Assembly: GCA_029881255.1 (NCBI GenBank)
Contig: JAOUMY010000001.1
Span: 496,001 to 560,000, forward strand
Source of the DNA: Gammaproteobacteria bacterium
GTDB taxonomy: Bacteria > Pseudomonadota > Gammaproteobacteria > S012-40
Direction: 5' to 3'
DNA: 64,000 nt
The position numbers were made by a program, and so were the translations under genes. A model generated the notes under the pieces. That model did no database searches. It worked only from the letters and a program-made list of their open reading frames with translations, and was not told the origin of the DNA. This document shows positions 1 to 9,138 of the stretch, in pieces; the stretch's first letter is position 1, and the number at the start of each line of letters is the position of its first letter.

Positions 1-828
1 CGGGGCATTCTTAAATAGAAGGTGCGCCTCATCAAAAAATATCGCCAGGCAAGGTTTGTCCTGGTCACCACGTTCAGGTAGCTGTTCAAACAACTCCGCC
101 AGTAACCACAATAGAAAACTCGCGTATAACCGAGGTCTTGGTAGTAGCGGCGTAGCGTCCAGCATACTGATTACGCCATTGCCAGAGAAATCGACCTGCA
201 TAAAATCTTTTAGCTGTAGTGCCGGTTCACCAAAAAACCTATCGGCACCCTGCTGCTCTAGTACCAGTAGGCCTCGTTGTATTGCTGCAATGCTGGCACT
301 GGAAATATTTCCATAAAGACTCTTTAGATCACGCGCATTGTCACCCACCCACGATAACATGCTGCGGAGATCCTTCAGATCCAGTAACAGCAAACCCTCA
401 TCATCGGCTATTTTGAAACAGGCGTATAACACAGCTGTTTGAGTGTCATTCAGTTCCAAGAGGTTGGCTAGCAGCAAAGGACCCAGTTCCGAGATAGTCG
501 TACGAACAGGATGTCCTGATTCTCCCATCAAGTCCCACAACACAACTGGCCAGGCCTGATTAGCGTACTCACTAAGCTTCAACTGTTCGAGCCGCTGTTT
601 AATACGCTCGCTGACCGAACCTGGACGCGCCAAACCAGACAAATCACCTTTGATATCGGTAACAAATACCGGCACGCCGTTTGAGCTAAACCCCTCGACC
701 AGGGTTTGTAAGGTAACCGTTTTACCCGTACCAGTTGCGCCCGTTATGAGTCCGTGACGATTGGCCATAGACAGACGCAGCCCTGATTCCGGATGTCTTT
801 CCCCTGCAAAATAAAGCTTTTCACTCAT
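1..828 (-). CDS. yjgR: HerA-like ATPase, DUF853/YjgR family (C-terminus cut off by window)
   Basis: The first 276 codons are present and the frame is open to base 1, so the C-terminal part lies outside the window. Walker A GATGTGKT is at residues 30-37, followed by the typical [18 protein letters not shown] strand. A Walker B-like stretch with IFFDEAH lies near the cut end. The start at 828 has a GGGGTG ribosome-binding site about 9 nt upstream. DUF853 proteins are FtsK/HerA-type cytosolic P-loop ATPases; the E. coli member YjgR has no settled role, so no reaction is claimed. It is transcribed away from the sensor kinase gene at 1112. Confidence 0.85.
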   Translation of the reverse strand, partial: MSEKLYFAGERHPESGLRLSMANRHGLITGATGTGKTVTLQTLVEGFSSNGVPVFVTDIKGDLSGLARPGSVSERIKQRLEQLKLSEYANQAWPVVLWDLMGESGHPVRTTISELGPLLLANLLELNDTQTAVLYACFKIADDEGLLLLDLKDLRSMLSWVGDNARDLKSLYGNISSASIAAIQRGLLVLEQQGADRFFGEPALQLKDFMQVDFSGNGVISMLDATPLLPRPRLYASFLLWLLAELFEQLPERGDQDKPCLAIFFDEAHLLFKNAP

Positions 829-1111
829 TGTTGTATACACCCCAAATATGGCGAGAATCTATAGCCACAATGTCGCGGAATATAGTGCCTTCCCCCCCTC
901 AATAACAAGTTTTTTCGATTTTGAAGAGGGTACGCCAGTAAAACAATAGGCAAGTTGTTTGCGGCTCCAATCACTCTAAGGACGCCTTCAATAACAATTA
1001 CTAAGCATGTTGTTTTTACAGCACTTATTCAAGATTTCACCGGAAATTCCGACACATATATACCTGGGTGACAATTCACTTTATACGCGCCAGTTATATA
1101 GATTCTGCACA

Positions 1112-3325
1112 ATGTCTGAAAGCAACCTGCTAACTCAAAGTTACTATTACTTATTGGTATTTCTTTCGATAGTTATTGCCTTTGTCACTGCATTCACCTG
1201 TTTTTTGATGGTGCACAACTTTAACCCCCGGAATAAAATCTGGCATATCATTGGTGGCACTGTGCTGGCTCTTGGCATATGGGCAACACACTATCTTGTT
1301 GTTGCCGCGCTTATCCTGCCAAATCCCATAAATTTTGAGCTCAATACCGTCTACTCGTCAGTGGTAGCTGTCGTTTTTGGTAGCGTCGCCTCATTCCTAT
1401 ACGCATTGTCAACCGGTGCAGAGATTTCAAGAACAGGTTATGCAGGTATTTCTCTGGGTACAGGCGTAGCACTTTCTCACTATCTGTTACTCGAAGCCAT
1501 GACCATCGAAGTACCCGTTGAATACGACCCGATTTGGCTGGCGATATCATTTTTCACCTCGGCATTCGCTGCGACATTTATTCTTAGCAAAAGTCGATCT
1601 GTTGTATTCGACCAATTTTCGCTGTCTGGGGACCAACTTCTTAAAGCATCTCTCGCCGTAACAGCCGGTATTGTCATCGTTCATTTTAGCGGTATGGGGG
1701 CGGTGGAAATCGCCGCACCGATCAAAAGCGGTACAAGCGAAAATTTGGCACACACTGCCACAACCGAGATGGATGATGCATCAAATACCATCTTTGGTGT
1801 TGTGGTTATGGTTCTGATGATTGTAATTGCGCTGCTATTACTGTACGCACTCAAAGCCAAAAACATAGCCACGAACGAACAAGAAGAAGAACAAGAAGCG
1901 CTCGAAAACATAGCTGCAAGCGTACCTACAGACAACGATTCCGACACAGAGGACAGTGACAACACAGAAACCCCTCAGTTAACGCAACTCAACAAGATGT
2001 CATCGAATCTAAAAAGGGCTCAGGAAGGTTTTTTTGAAAATGGTGAAACAGACAAATTTTACGAATCTGTAGTGGATAATGTTATCAAGGCGACCGACGC
2101 AGAATTTGGAACCATGGTATTTGTCGATAAAAATGGAAAGATAAAACGAATGGTTAGCCAGGGAAGCAACCAGAAATCAGCTGATTTAACCGGCCAAATC
2201 CTGGCCAACAATAAAATTCTTGATTTGGACAATGAATTCGCATCCAGGCACACTGACATCATAGACGACCCAGCCTTCTCTAAACTGAGAAAGATGTTTC
2301 CTGAAATGCACGATGTGATGATACAGGCGGTAAAGAATGAAAACGGTTTGCGCAGCTTTATCATCTTGGGAAAAGGAAAAAAGAAGACAGGAGAATTTTC
2401 ACAAAGTGATGCCGCGCTAACAACACATTACGCAAATGATGTTCTGCAATCGCTATACAATATGCACCTCATGAGTAAGCTCAAGGAAAACACTAAAGAA
2501 TTGCAGAAAGAGAAGCAGACCAGAAAGAAACTGGACAATGATTTGGTAAAAGCCAAACAGAAAATATCTAGAATCGAAAGAGAAAACCTCGCCAGCCAAC
2601 TTGCGACAGGCGTTGCAAACAACATATCAACGCCAGCGAAAATTCTAGACAAAAACATGAAGAACCTGCACGCCAAATTCAACAGTCTACTCAACACGCT
2701 AGAGACAGAGCAGGATGGAGCCAATGCGGTTGATGGAAAAAAGGTCAGAGAGATGGGGGCAGATATTCTTAAACTTGTACAAGAATCCAATACCAAGTCC
2801 TCTGCCATCAGTAGCTCTCTTGAGACTCTCAAAAACTATACACAAAACGTTGAGGCCCCATGGGAACAGGCTGATATTAACCTCATATTTGATGAGTCTC
2901 TTGAGGAATGCTCAGATGAAATTTCGAGCAAAATAAAAATTCGTAAGAAATACGGAAAACTATCACCAATTGAATGCCTACCAACCGACATGCGACAACT
3001 CGTCAACAATTTACTACTCAACGCCGCCCAATCCATTGAAAGAAACGGCATGATAGAGATCAGCAGTGGCGAAGAACAAAAGCAGATTTGGATAAAGATT
3101 ATGGATACCGGCAAAGGAATACGAAAAGAAGATATCGATAAGATTTTCGATCCATTCTATTCTACGAAATTGGACAGCAAAGGTACCGGATTGGGGCTGT
3201 CACAAGCGTACGACATAGTACAAAGACATCGCGGCACTATGGACATAGAGAGCCAGGTTGGAATTGGCACCGCCGTTGTCATTAAACTACCCATACTACA
3301 ACGAGAACAAGCGCTCGCCAGTTAA
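1112..3325 (+). CDS. MHYT-like/GAF sensor histidine kinase with degenerate H-box
   Basis: About 737 residues. The N-terminal ~230 residues form a multi-TM MHYT-like sensor with eroded motifs (THYLV, SHYLL, HFSGMGAV). An acidic linker, a GAF-like domain (roughly residues 300-460), a coiled coil and a DHp-like region follow. The C-terminal HATPase domain has an N-box (NNLLLNAAQSI), a G1-box (DTGKGI) and a G2-box (GTGLGL). Where related kinases read GVAHEINNP, this protein reads GVANNISTP (Asn503, codon 2618-2620), so the usual phospho-acceptor His is missing. I prefer the ATG at 1112, which places the first TM helix as in other MHYT proteins. An ATG at 1007 would add 35 residues; neither has a clear ribosome-binding site. 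No response regulator is adjacent. Its stop codon abuts the stop of the Sel1 gene. Confidence 0.85.
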   Translation: MSESNLLTQSYYYLLVFLSIVIAFVTAFTCFLMVHNFNPRNKIWHIIGGTVLALGIWATHYLVVAALILPNPINFELNTVYSSVVAVVFGSVASFLYALSTGAEISRTGYAGISLGTGVALSHYLLLEAMTIEVPVEYDPIWLAISFFTSAFAATFILSKSRSVVFDQFSLSGDQLLKASLAVTAGIVIVHFSGMGAVEIAAPIKSGTSENLAHTATTEMDDASNTIFGVVVMVLMIVIALLLLYALKAKNIATNEQEEEQEALENIAASVPTDNDSDTEDSDNTETPQLTQLNKMSSNLKRAQEGFFENGETDKFYESVVDNVIKATDAEFGTMVFVDKNGKIKRMVSQGSNQKSADLTGQILANNKILDLDNEFASRHTDIIDDPAFSKLRKMFPEMHDVMIQAVKNENGLRSFIILGKGKKKTGEFSQSDAALTTHYANDVLQSLYNMHLMSKLKENTKELQKEKQTRKKLDNDLVKAKQKISRIERENLASQLATGVANNISTPAKILDKNMKNLHAKFNSLLNTLETEQDGANAVDGKKVREMGADILKLVQESNTKSSAISSSLETLKNYTQNVEAPWEQADINLIFDESLEECSDEISSKIKIRKKYGKLSPIECLPTDMRQLVNNLLLNAAQSIERNGMIEISSGEEQKQIWIKIMDTGKGIRKEDIDKIFDPFYSTKLDSKGTGLGLSQAYDIVQRHRGTMDIESQVGIGTAVVIKLPILQREQALAS

Positions 3326-4996
3326 TTAGAGTTGCGCGTCAGAATAACCTGTTTTTATTTTACGTCGGTATGTTTCAACAAGCTCGTCTGCCACTCCATG
3401 TGAGACCTCATAAATTTCGTTAAACTTGTCGATTTGTTTGAGAGCGACAGGGTCATTGCTTTTAGCTACATTGTCTAGAAACGCCTTGCCTAATTCCAGA
3501 TCTTTTTCCACGCCTAGTCCAAACATATACATAATGCCAAGGTTTGCCTGTGCTGGCATTGAACCATTTTGAGCAGCCTGCTTGGACCAGTAATAGGCCA
3601 AGTCATAGTCAATATCTACGCCCGTTCCGTTAAGGTAGTAGGTGCCAATATCAGTTTGAAATTCCTGAATACCTAGAGATGCCAATTCCTCGCACCAATA
3701 CGCGGTTTCCGTCGACTCACTTTTCGCCAGATATGCATTATGTAGCTCCCATTGTGCGCGAAATTCTCCCTCATACGCGGCATTTAACAACCAGGCTTCG
3801 CTCATTTTTTCATTTTTTTCCACTACCACACCATCACGATAGGAAAACCCTATTATCATGTAAGCGATAGCCATACCTTCCGACGCCGCACTTTGCGCCC
3901 AAAATAGTGCCGCATCTAAATCTTTTTCCACACCCAGTCCATCGTAGTACATACGCGCCAAATGCGCTTGTGCGATTGCGACATCTTGTTTTGCAGCTGA
4001 TGTAAGTAGCTTAAGGGCACGCGCATAATCTTTTTCGACGCCAAGTCCCGTCAAGTACATAATACCCAGACCTGTTTTACCGGCGGAGTCGTCAGCAGAA
4101 GCGGCCTTTTCATACCAGTAGGCTGCTTTTAAAAAATCCTGTTTTACACCAAGACCTTCACGATAAAGCATAGCGAGAGAGGTTTGTGCTTCAATCTGCC
4201 CTTGCACAGCAGCCTTAGTGAACCAGTGAAAAGCCTGCTCAAGATTTTCCTCGGTGCCCAGACCGTGAAAATAGATATAAGCGAGATTTGTCTGCGCGAC
4301 GCTATAACCCTGGTCGGCAGATTGGTTCAGCCAGTAATAGGCTTGCTTGTAACTTTGCTCAACACCGTCACCATTCATGTAGGCAGTACCTAATGCGCCT
4401 TGTGCCTGAGCACTACCTTCATCTGCTGCCCTACGCGTCCAATACAATCCTTTCGAAACATCGGCGAGTGGATTACTTTTTACAAGATACAGACCGCCAA
4501 GTTCACTTTGTGCGGTTACGTCGCCGTCAAGTGCCAAAGGCTCAAACCAATCAATAGCCCTACCATAGTCAATATCAACCTCCTCGCCCTTAAGAAAAAT
4601 ATAACCTAAGGTCAGTTTCGCCTCTGTATTTCCTTTCGCCGCCACTTGTTCAAACAGCGCTATCGCTTTTTGCGGGTCTTTTTCGACCCCTAAACCTTTT
4701 AGATAAAGACCGGCAAGACGCACCACACTATCAGTTAAGCCCTGACTCGCCGATTGTTCATACCAGTAGGCGGCTAGCGAATAATTCTGTTCGATCTCAA
4801 TACCTCTTTCATAGTATAGGCCCAGATCGTACTGATACTCTTTGTCTCCCAGTTCAGCCAACGATTTAACAAAATCCACGGATCTTTTCGTCGATAGGTT
4901 TTTCTGAGTTATTGGCGGGTTAGAGATTTGTGCAGGAGGCAGAATGGTACATGCAACGAAGGAAAGCGGTATCAGCATTGTAGTTATCAATTTCAT
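3326..4996 (-). CDS. Sel1-repeat (SLR) lipoprotein
   Basis: 556 residues made almost wholly of about a dozen Sel1-like repeats of ~36 residues (A..WY..AA.QG...AQ..LG.MY..GLGVEKD). They fold as an alpha-solenoid and usually mediate protein-protein contacts. The N-terminus has a signal peptide with a lipobox-like FVAC at residues 13-16, suggesting export and lipidation; Phe at -3 is less usual than Leu. The binding partner cannot be inferred. The gene converges on the upstream sensor kinase with no intergenic base between the two stop codons. It appears monocistronic. Confidence 0.85.
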   Translation of the reverse strand: MKLITTMLIPLSFVACTILPPAQISNPPITQKNLSTKRSVDFVKSLAELGDKEYQYDLGLYYERGIEIEQNYSLAAYWYEQSASQGLTDSVVRLAGLYLKGLGVEKDPQKAIALFEQVAAKGNTEAKLTLGYIFLKGEEVDIDYGRAIDWFEPLALDGDVTAQSELGGLYLVKSNPLADVSKGLYWTRRAADEGSAQAQGALGTAYMNGDGVEQSYKQAYYWLNQSADQGYSVAQTNLAYIYFHGLGTEENLEQAFHWFTKAAVQGQIEAQTSLAMLYREGLGVKQDFLKAAYWYEKAASADDSAGKTGLGIMYLTGLGVEKDYARALKLLTSAAKQDVAIAQAHLARMYYDGLGVEKDLDAALFWAQSAASEGMAIAYMIIGFSYRDGVVVEKNEKMSEAWLLNAAYEGEFRAQWELHNAYLAKSESTETAYWCEELASLGIQEFQTDIGTYYLNGTGVDIDYDLAYYWSKQAAQNGSMPAQANLGIMYMFGLGVEKDLELGKAFLDNVAKSNDPVALKQIDKFNEIYEVSHGVADELVETYRRKIKTGYSDAQL

Positions 4997-5418
4997 TTTT
5001 ACATATACCTTGGTATGCCCTTGCCAAGCGGGCGGTTCAACGAATTTTAGATTATGTCTTCTCAGACAAATGTATGGGCGAGAAGCACGTTTGATAAATA
5101 CAGGAATGAAGTGAACAAACTCTTAACACGCGGGATTTGGGGTGATTTCGGGCTGCATTGTAGACCTGATTACTCTCATCACGGTGATGAGGGGCTCTGT
5201 CAGGCCTCAATAAAAGCCTGACAAGGCAAAAATAATTAATCTACTCGCACTCTGGCCACACCTTGAGCGCTATCCCCACCAACTCCCTTAACTTCTACCA
5301 CAAAGGCATCAAAAACCCCACCAGACAATCACGTATGGGGTGTATAGGAGACCAGATTACCACTCAGCAACAACTCACCAACGAGAGCTGACAGCCCAAA
5401 TGGTAATAAAGATAGTCA
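4997..5418. other. Intergenic spacer with two short hairpins
   Basis: No supported gene. It contains an inverted repeat around 5174-5190 (CTCATCAC facing GTGATGAG) and another at 5199-5222 (GTCAGGC, 10-nt loop, GCCTGAC). Neither has a U-tract, so they are not convincing intrinsic terminators. Part of the spacer must hold the promoter of the leftward Sel1 gene. Confidence 0.5.
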
Positions 5419-6060
5419 TTAGAAGTTAAAGGCGACGCCCCAGTAGACTTTGTTGTCCAGGACACTCCGTGAGGTCTTTCCATCCAGCAGCAAGCTGAAT
5501 TGAAATTTGTCCAACTGTCCACGTATACCTATACCGTATTCTTTTCCGTCGGTATCCAGTTGCATAAGCAGATATTTCGAAAATTGAACATTAGCGCCAA
5601 TGAACAACGGTTTTGGCGTTCCAGACAATTTTGATCCGACAGTTAATGAAATTGGGCGAATCTTATAAGAGGCAGCTAAATAAGAGTTACTGCGATAAAT
5701 CCCAAGCGCTATAACTGGAAAACCTTTAAACAAACGGTCCTGTGTTTCACTATTAATTTTGAATAAAAAATTAAAATTGTTTTGCGCCGGCAGATCGGAC
5801 ATCACACCAATTTCCAACCAATTTCTCACGCCATATAGAAAATAGAAATTGTCCCATCGCAAATCACGAAAATCCTCCCAGATTCCGATAGCGCCTTGAC
5901 CCTGTTTTAAACTGAACGCGGAAGGTGTTTTTACCTGGCCGACGGGCCCATACAGGGATGCACTATGTTGTGCGATATCTCCTGCATTCGCAAATGAAGT
6001 CTGGGCCAGGTAGAACAGCACCAGGCGTAACAATATTTTTTTAATTTGCGAATGCGTCAT
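5419..6060 (-). CDS. Putative outer-membrane beta-barrel protein
   Basis: About 213 residues. An N-terminal signal peptide (hydrophobic core LLRLVLFYLAQ, likely cleavage after FANA) precedes alternating amphipathic strands, and the protein ends in Phe (VAFNF), as many outer-membrane barrels do. The early segment GPVGQVKTPSAFSLKQGQGA resembles the first strands of YjbH/DUF-type barrels, but the family is not certain. The ATG at 6060 places the signal peptide at the N-terminus and has a weak CGGA upstream; an ATG at 6093 would add 11 residues. No substrate is known. A second barrel-like gene lies directly upstream on the same strand at 6393. Confidence 0.7.
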   Translation of the reverse strand: MTHSQIKKILLRLVLFYLAQTSFANAGDIAQHSASLYGPVGQVKTPSAFSLKQGQGAIGIWEDFRDLRWDNFYFLYGVRNWLEIGVMSDLPAQNNFNFLFKINSETQDRLFKGFPVIALGIYRSNSYLAASYKIRPISLTVGSKLSGTPKPLFIGANVQFSKYLLMQLDTDGKEYGIGIRGQLDKFQFSLLLDGKTSRSVLDNKVYWGVAFNF

Positions 6061-6392
6061 GATATCCGGCATATGTTGAGTCCACAGCGGCACAGCATAA
6101 TAGACTTTTTAGAACTTTCAAACATAGAATTTTCTGTATCAATATTCGTATTCACGTGTCCGGAATTGGCGACAATTTGTGTCGCAAATTTGAAATTTTA
6201 AAATGCACATTTTCGAAATGCAGTAACAGACGGCAAGCCTGTTCGCTGTCTTTTGAAGTCATTTTGGAAGAATCGAAAGTCCAGTGCCTGACTACTTGTC
6301 AAAGATCGTTTTACGACTGCCGGGCGAAATCACGTGGTCGCAAGAATCTCGTTGCCTAAGATACAGTACTCAACACTTTCATGGTTCATAGA
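6061..6392. other. AT-rich spacer between two barrel genes
   Basis: No coding region with a ribosome-binding site or recognisable product. A rightward open frame at 6156-6359 is Cys/Ser-rich and lacks family resemblance, so it is not called. Confidence 0.4.
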
Positions 6393-7022
6393 TCAAAACT
6401 GGTGATTCAAGCCGACACTAAACGATATATTCCCTCTTTGGTCATAAATCGAAAACAGCCGCGCAAGCGAATCTCGGTTGAGATAGCTTAATTCTGGCGT
6501 GACATGGACAGTTGGATTAATTTTTAGGCGTGTATTAATGAAAGCACCGAAAAAATACTGATTTTCGCCGCCTAGCAGACTGCGCATAATAATTTTCGGC
6601 CCCACCGTTACGGTATGCACCAGTCGGAAACGTGAACTGAAAAGCAATGTGCCGTATAGGTCTACGATGTTGGGTCTGTCGGTAATTCCATTTAATCCGA
6701 TTATCCCAATCGATGTTTCTGCCGCAGCCGAATATTTCGTATCCTGGAAGGTGGTATATTTTGCGCCCAACATCGGCCCCCAATGATAGCGGGCTTCAAC
6801 ATCTAGCTTATCGGATACGCCATAGATTACGTATGGCTCAAGCATGCTGAGCACCGGATAAACGCCTTTCTTGAGATACTGCTTGGTCGAAAAATTTATC
6901 CCTACGTTAATCTCGTCCTTCTTGCTGGACTCAGCCGACTTGGTCGTCGCCACACTGACGCAAGCTGTGCTCAAAATCAGACAGCACGACACCAGCGCAA
7001 GGAAAACGCTAAATCGAAGCAA
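6393..7022 (-). CDS. Putative outer-membrane beta-barrel (lipo)protein
   Basis: 209 residues. The signal sequence ends in LSTAC, a good lipobox at residues 17-21. About eight amphipathic beta-strand segments follow, with a C-terminal Phe (VGLNHQF). Charged, glycine- and tyrosine-rich strands (YVIYGVSDKLDVEARYHWG) suggest an outer-membrane barrel of unknown cargo. A barrel that is also lipidated would be unusual, so the Cys may simply lie in a type I signal peptide. It is on the same strand as the 5419 gene but about 330 bp away, so co-transcription is uncertain. Confidence 0.65.
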   Translation of the reverse strand: MLRFSVFLALVSCCLILSTACVSVATTKSAESSKKDEINVGINFSTKQYLKKGVYPVLSMLEPYVIYGVSDKLDVEARYHWGPMLGAKYTTFQDTKYSAAAETSIGIIGLNGITDRPNIVDLYGTLLFSSRFRLVHTVTVGPKIIMRSLLGGENQYFFGAFINTRLKINPTVHVTPELSYLNRDSLARLFSIYDQRGNISFSVGLNHQF

Positions 7023-7414
7023 TACTTTATCCTTTCTATTTGTGTAATTCGTTTAAGCAGCCTAAGGCAAATCACAATCAAAGGGGTACCATACACTCTG
7101 AAATTGCGAAGGCCTTAAGCTGATATACACACAACGTGCCGGGAGATGGGCACCAAAAAGGCGTACTAGGAAAATCATAAGCCATAGAGTCACGCAGTCG
7201 AATTAAATTTGACCTACCAGGCCTATACCTGTGACAGACTCAACACCAATAACTATTTTCAAACCCATCGACGACTGTCATTATTTCACGACACAATAGC
7301 GAATATATTCCCATGAAGACCTACGTATAGCGTTGGCCCTATTTGTGCTAGACTGGCCTACAAAATACATATGCCTAGACTACTCATCTACAAATATATA
7401 AAGGGCCGCACAAC
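7023..7414. other. Divergent intergenic region
   Basis: No gene was recognised between the leftward barrel gene and the rightward gene at 7415. Promoters for both must lie here, but no confident -35/-10 pair or operator could be assigned by eye. Confidence 0.4.
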
Positions 7415-8203
7415 ATGACTGAGTCTGAAAGCTTGCAAGTTTTTCTCAGATTTCTCGATCAACGATATTCGGAGTTCAAACTTCAACTTGAGATTGTGCT
7501 GGAAACCATGACCTCAAATGATCAGGAGTCCAAACTGTCCAACGCCAGACAACTATTAAGTTCTGGTTCTGCACTCGCCCTAACCCTTGCAGCTTCCGAT
7601 AGGCCATCTTGGCTAAGAGAAATTATTGATAATACCGAATGGTATGTGGGCAATTATGGTAACAATAGTGCAAACCATGCGTATCTGATGAAGATACTTG
7701 GCAACTTTGACACTGCACTGAATCATGAGTGGCTGTTCACTCAAACTGAGACTGCTCAGAGTTACAACCATGATAACCTGTATCAAAACCTTAATGGTGA
7801 AAGCAGAATCGTGGAGTTATTTGATCAAATGGCGGAAACGCTTAATCAAATGATAGATAGCTGTGAGATTGATAGCGTGTCTGCAATTAACAGCCTGGAT
7901 CAACTTATATTGCTCATTAAACAAAATAGACAAAGTTCTTTTTTTTCCGTCACGGCAACACAGGATTTCATTACACGTTTTATAAAGAACGCAACCTGGA
8001 TGCATATTCGCAAGATCCCTGGCGTCAAGACTCTAAAAGATAACTTTGAGAAAACAATAAAGGATATGGATACAGAGATAGACAGGGTTCAAAAGGAAAT
8101 TTCAAATGCTATTCAACAGCGTTATGACAATTCTGTAAAGCCCATCATGAATCGCAACCCGGTAAAAAAAGTTCAGGCGGAACCTGAGACAATAGAACAA
8201 TAG
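7415..8203 (+). CDS. Hypothetical alpha-helical cytoplasmic protein
   Basis: 262 residues with no signal peptide or TM helix. The protein is predominantly helical and Gln/Asn-rich, with a probable coiled coil near residues 205-235 (FEKTIKDMDTEIDRVQKEIS). I do not recognise a family. Its last five codons and stop (ETIEQ*) lie inside an octanucleotide tandem repeat, and the stop falls in the second repeat unit. Changes in copy number further downstream would therefore not alter the protein. It converges on the nitroreductase gene at 8340. Confidence 0.6.
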   Translation: MTESESLQVFLRFLDQRYSEFKLQLEIVLETMTSNDQESKLSNARQLLSSGSALALTLAASDRPSWLREIIDNTEWYVGNYGNNSANHAYLMKILGNFDTALNHEWLFTQTETAQSYNHDNLYQNLNGESRIVELFDQMAETLNQMIDSCEIDSVSAINSLDQLILLIKQNRQSSFFSVTATQDFITRFIKNATWMHIRKIPGVKTLKDNFEKTIKDMDTEIDRVQKEISNAIQQRYDNSVKPIMNRNPVKKVQAEPETIEQ

Positions 8204-8308
8204 AACAATAGAACAATAGAACAATAGAACAATAGAACAATAGAACAATAGAACAATAGAACAATAGAACAATGGAACAATGGAACAATGGAACAATAGA
8301 ACAATAGA
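8191..8308. repeat. Octanucleotide tandem repeat (AATAGAAC)n
   Basis: Fourteen complete 8-bp units (8191-8302) and a 6-base partial unit. Ten AATAGAAC copies are followed by three AATGGAAC copies and one more AATAGAAC. The shared variant in three adjacent units points to expansion by slippage. It sits between two convergent genes and includes the 3' end of the first. Read rightward, each frame hits TAG every 24 bp; leftward, all frames are open, which produces spurious reading frames. Confidence 0.95.
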
Positions 8309-8339
8309 CTGAGACCGGGATTTCTCCAGGTTTCAACGC

Positions 8340-8996
8340 CTAAATCCGAAGCAGTATTTCATTCATCGCCAGTCTGGACTTAGGCAGTTTATAATTAAAG
8401 TCCTCTTCAGGATGATGATAGCCAATAGCAAGCGCAACTTCGCAACGATACCCGGCAAGTTCTTTTTCGAATTCCAAATTGACTTTAACCGTATCGATTC
8501 CTTCCAAAGAAGTTGAATCAATCTTCAGACGAGCCAGTGTATGCAAGGTATTTCCCAGCGCAATATAGGTCTGCGCCTTTGTCCAGGCGCCGTTAAACCC
8601 GGTAGCATCGGTATTCCAGTCGGCAAATCGATATGAATTAAATGCCGACTCACGCGCCTCGGGCTTTATTCGGCCGTCTTCAATATATTTGTCTACAACT
8701 TTGGAAAAGTTTTCGCGCGTATAGTACGGATTGTGCGCGAAGAGAATAATCTGCGAACTATCGAAAACATGAGCCCGATTATATTGATGTTTTTCGGAAA
8801 AGGTTTCATACATACGCTTTTTGGCATCATCACTCTCGATAACGATAAATTTCCATGGTTGAGAATTTATCGAAGATGCAGAGAGACGCATCGCCTCGAA
8901 TAGGATATTGAGGTTTTCTTCAGATACCTTGCGCGCAGGATCATATTTTTTGCTTGTATAGCGCCACATTAAATCATCGATTACTGAATGTTTCAT
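8340..8996 (-). CDS. NAD(P)H-dependent nitroreductase, NfsB-like
   Basis: 218 residues, matching the ~217 of E. coli NfsB. The FMN-binding nitroreductase fold is recognisable from RYTSKKYD near the N-terminus, SINSQPWKFIVI (residues ~45-56), a central Gly/Asn segment (IALGNTL) and the C-terminal GYHHPEEDFN.KLPKSR. Such enzymes are cytosolic FMN flavoproteins that reduce nitroaromatics and quinones using NAD(P)H; the natural substrate is unknown. The ATG at 8996 is preceded by GGGGTGAG and is preferred over an ATG seven codons upstream. Confidence 0.88.
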   Translation of the reverse strand: MKHSVIDDLMWRYTSKKYDPARKVSEENLNILFEAMRLSASSINSQPWKFIVIESDDAKKRMYETFSEKHQYNRAHVFDSSQIILFAHNPYYTRENFSKVVDKYIEDGRIKPEARESAFNSYRFADWNTDATGFNGAWTKAQTYIALGNTLHTLARLKIDSTSLEGIDTVKVNLEFEKELAGYRCEVALAIGYHHPEEDFNYKLPKSRLAMNEILLRI

Positions 8997-9091
8997 ACTC
9001 ACCCCATTCTGTCGCAAGAAAAAGACGTATTCATATAATAATGTAAGACGTCATTCAATCGAACTTTTTATCGACAAGAATTCTCAAAACA

Positions 9092-9119
9092 AAAAGCCCC
9101 GAAGCAATTCGGGGCTTTT
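9092..9119 (-). terminator. Strong intrinsic terminator, effectively bidirectional
   Basis: A perfect 12-bp stem (AAAAGCCCCGAA / TTCGGGGCTTTT) with a GCAA tetraloop. It lies 20 bp beyond the stop of the leftward membrane-protein gene at 9139, ends that transcript and insulates the nitroreductase promoter. The A/T-symmetric ends make it usable in both directions. Confidence 0.9.
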
Positions 9120-9138
9120 CTGTCAAGTTAAAACCAGA

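Noticed and set aside
8102-8336. Leftward open frames with repetitive Cys/Ser/Ile/Val/Leu/Phe sequence
   Set aside because: They are the reverse complement of the octanucleotide repeat, which is open in all leftward frames, and carry no start signals or family resemblance.
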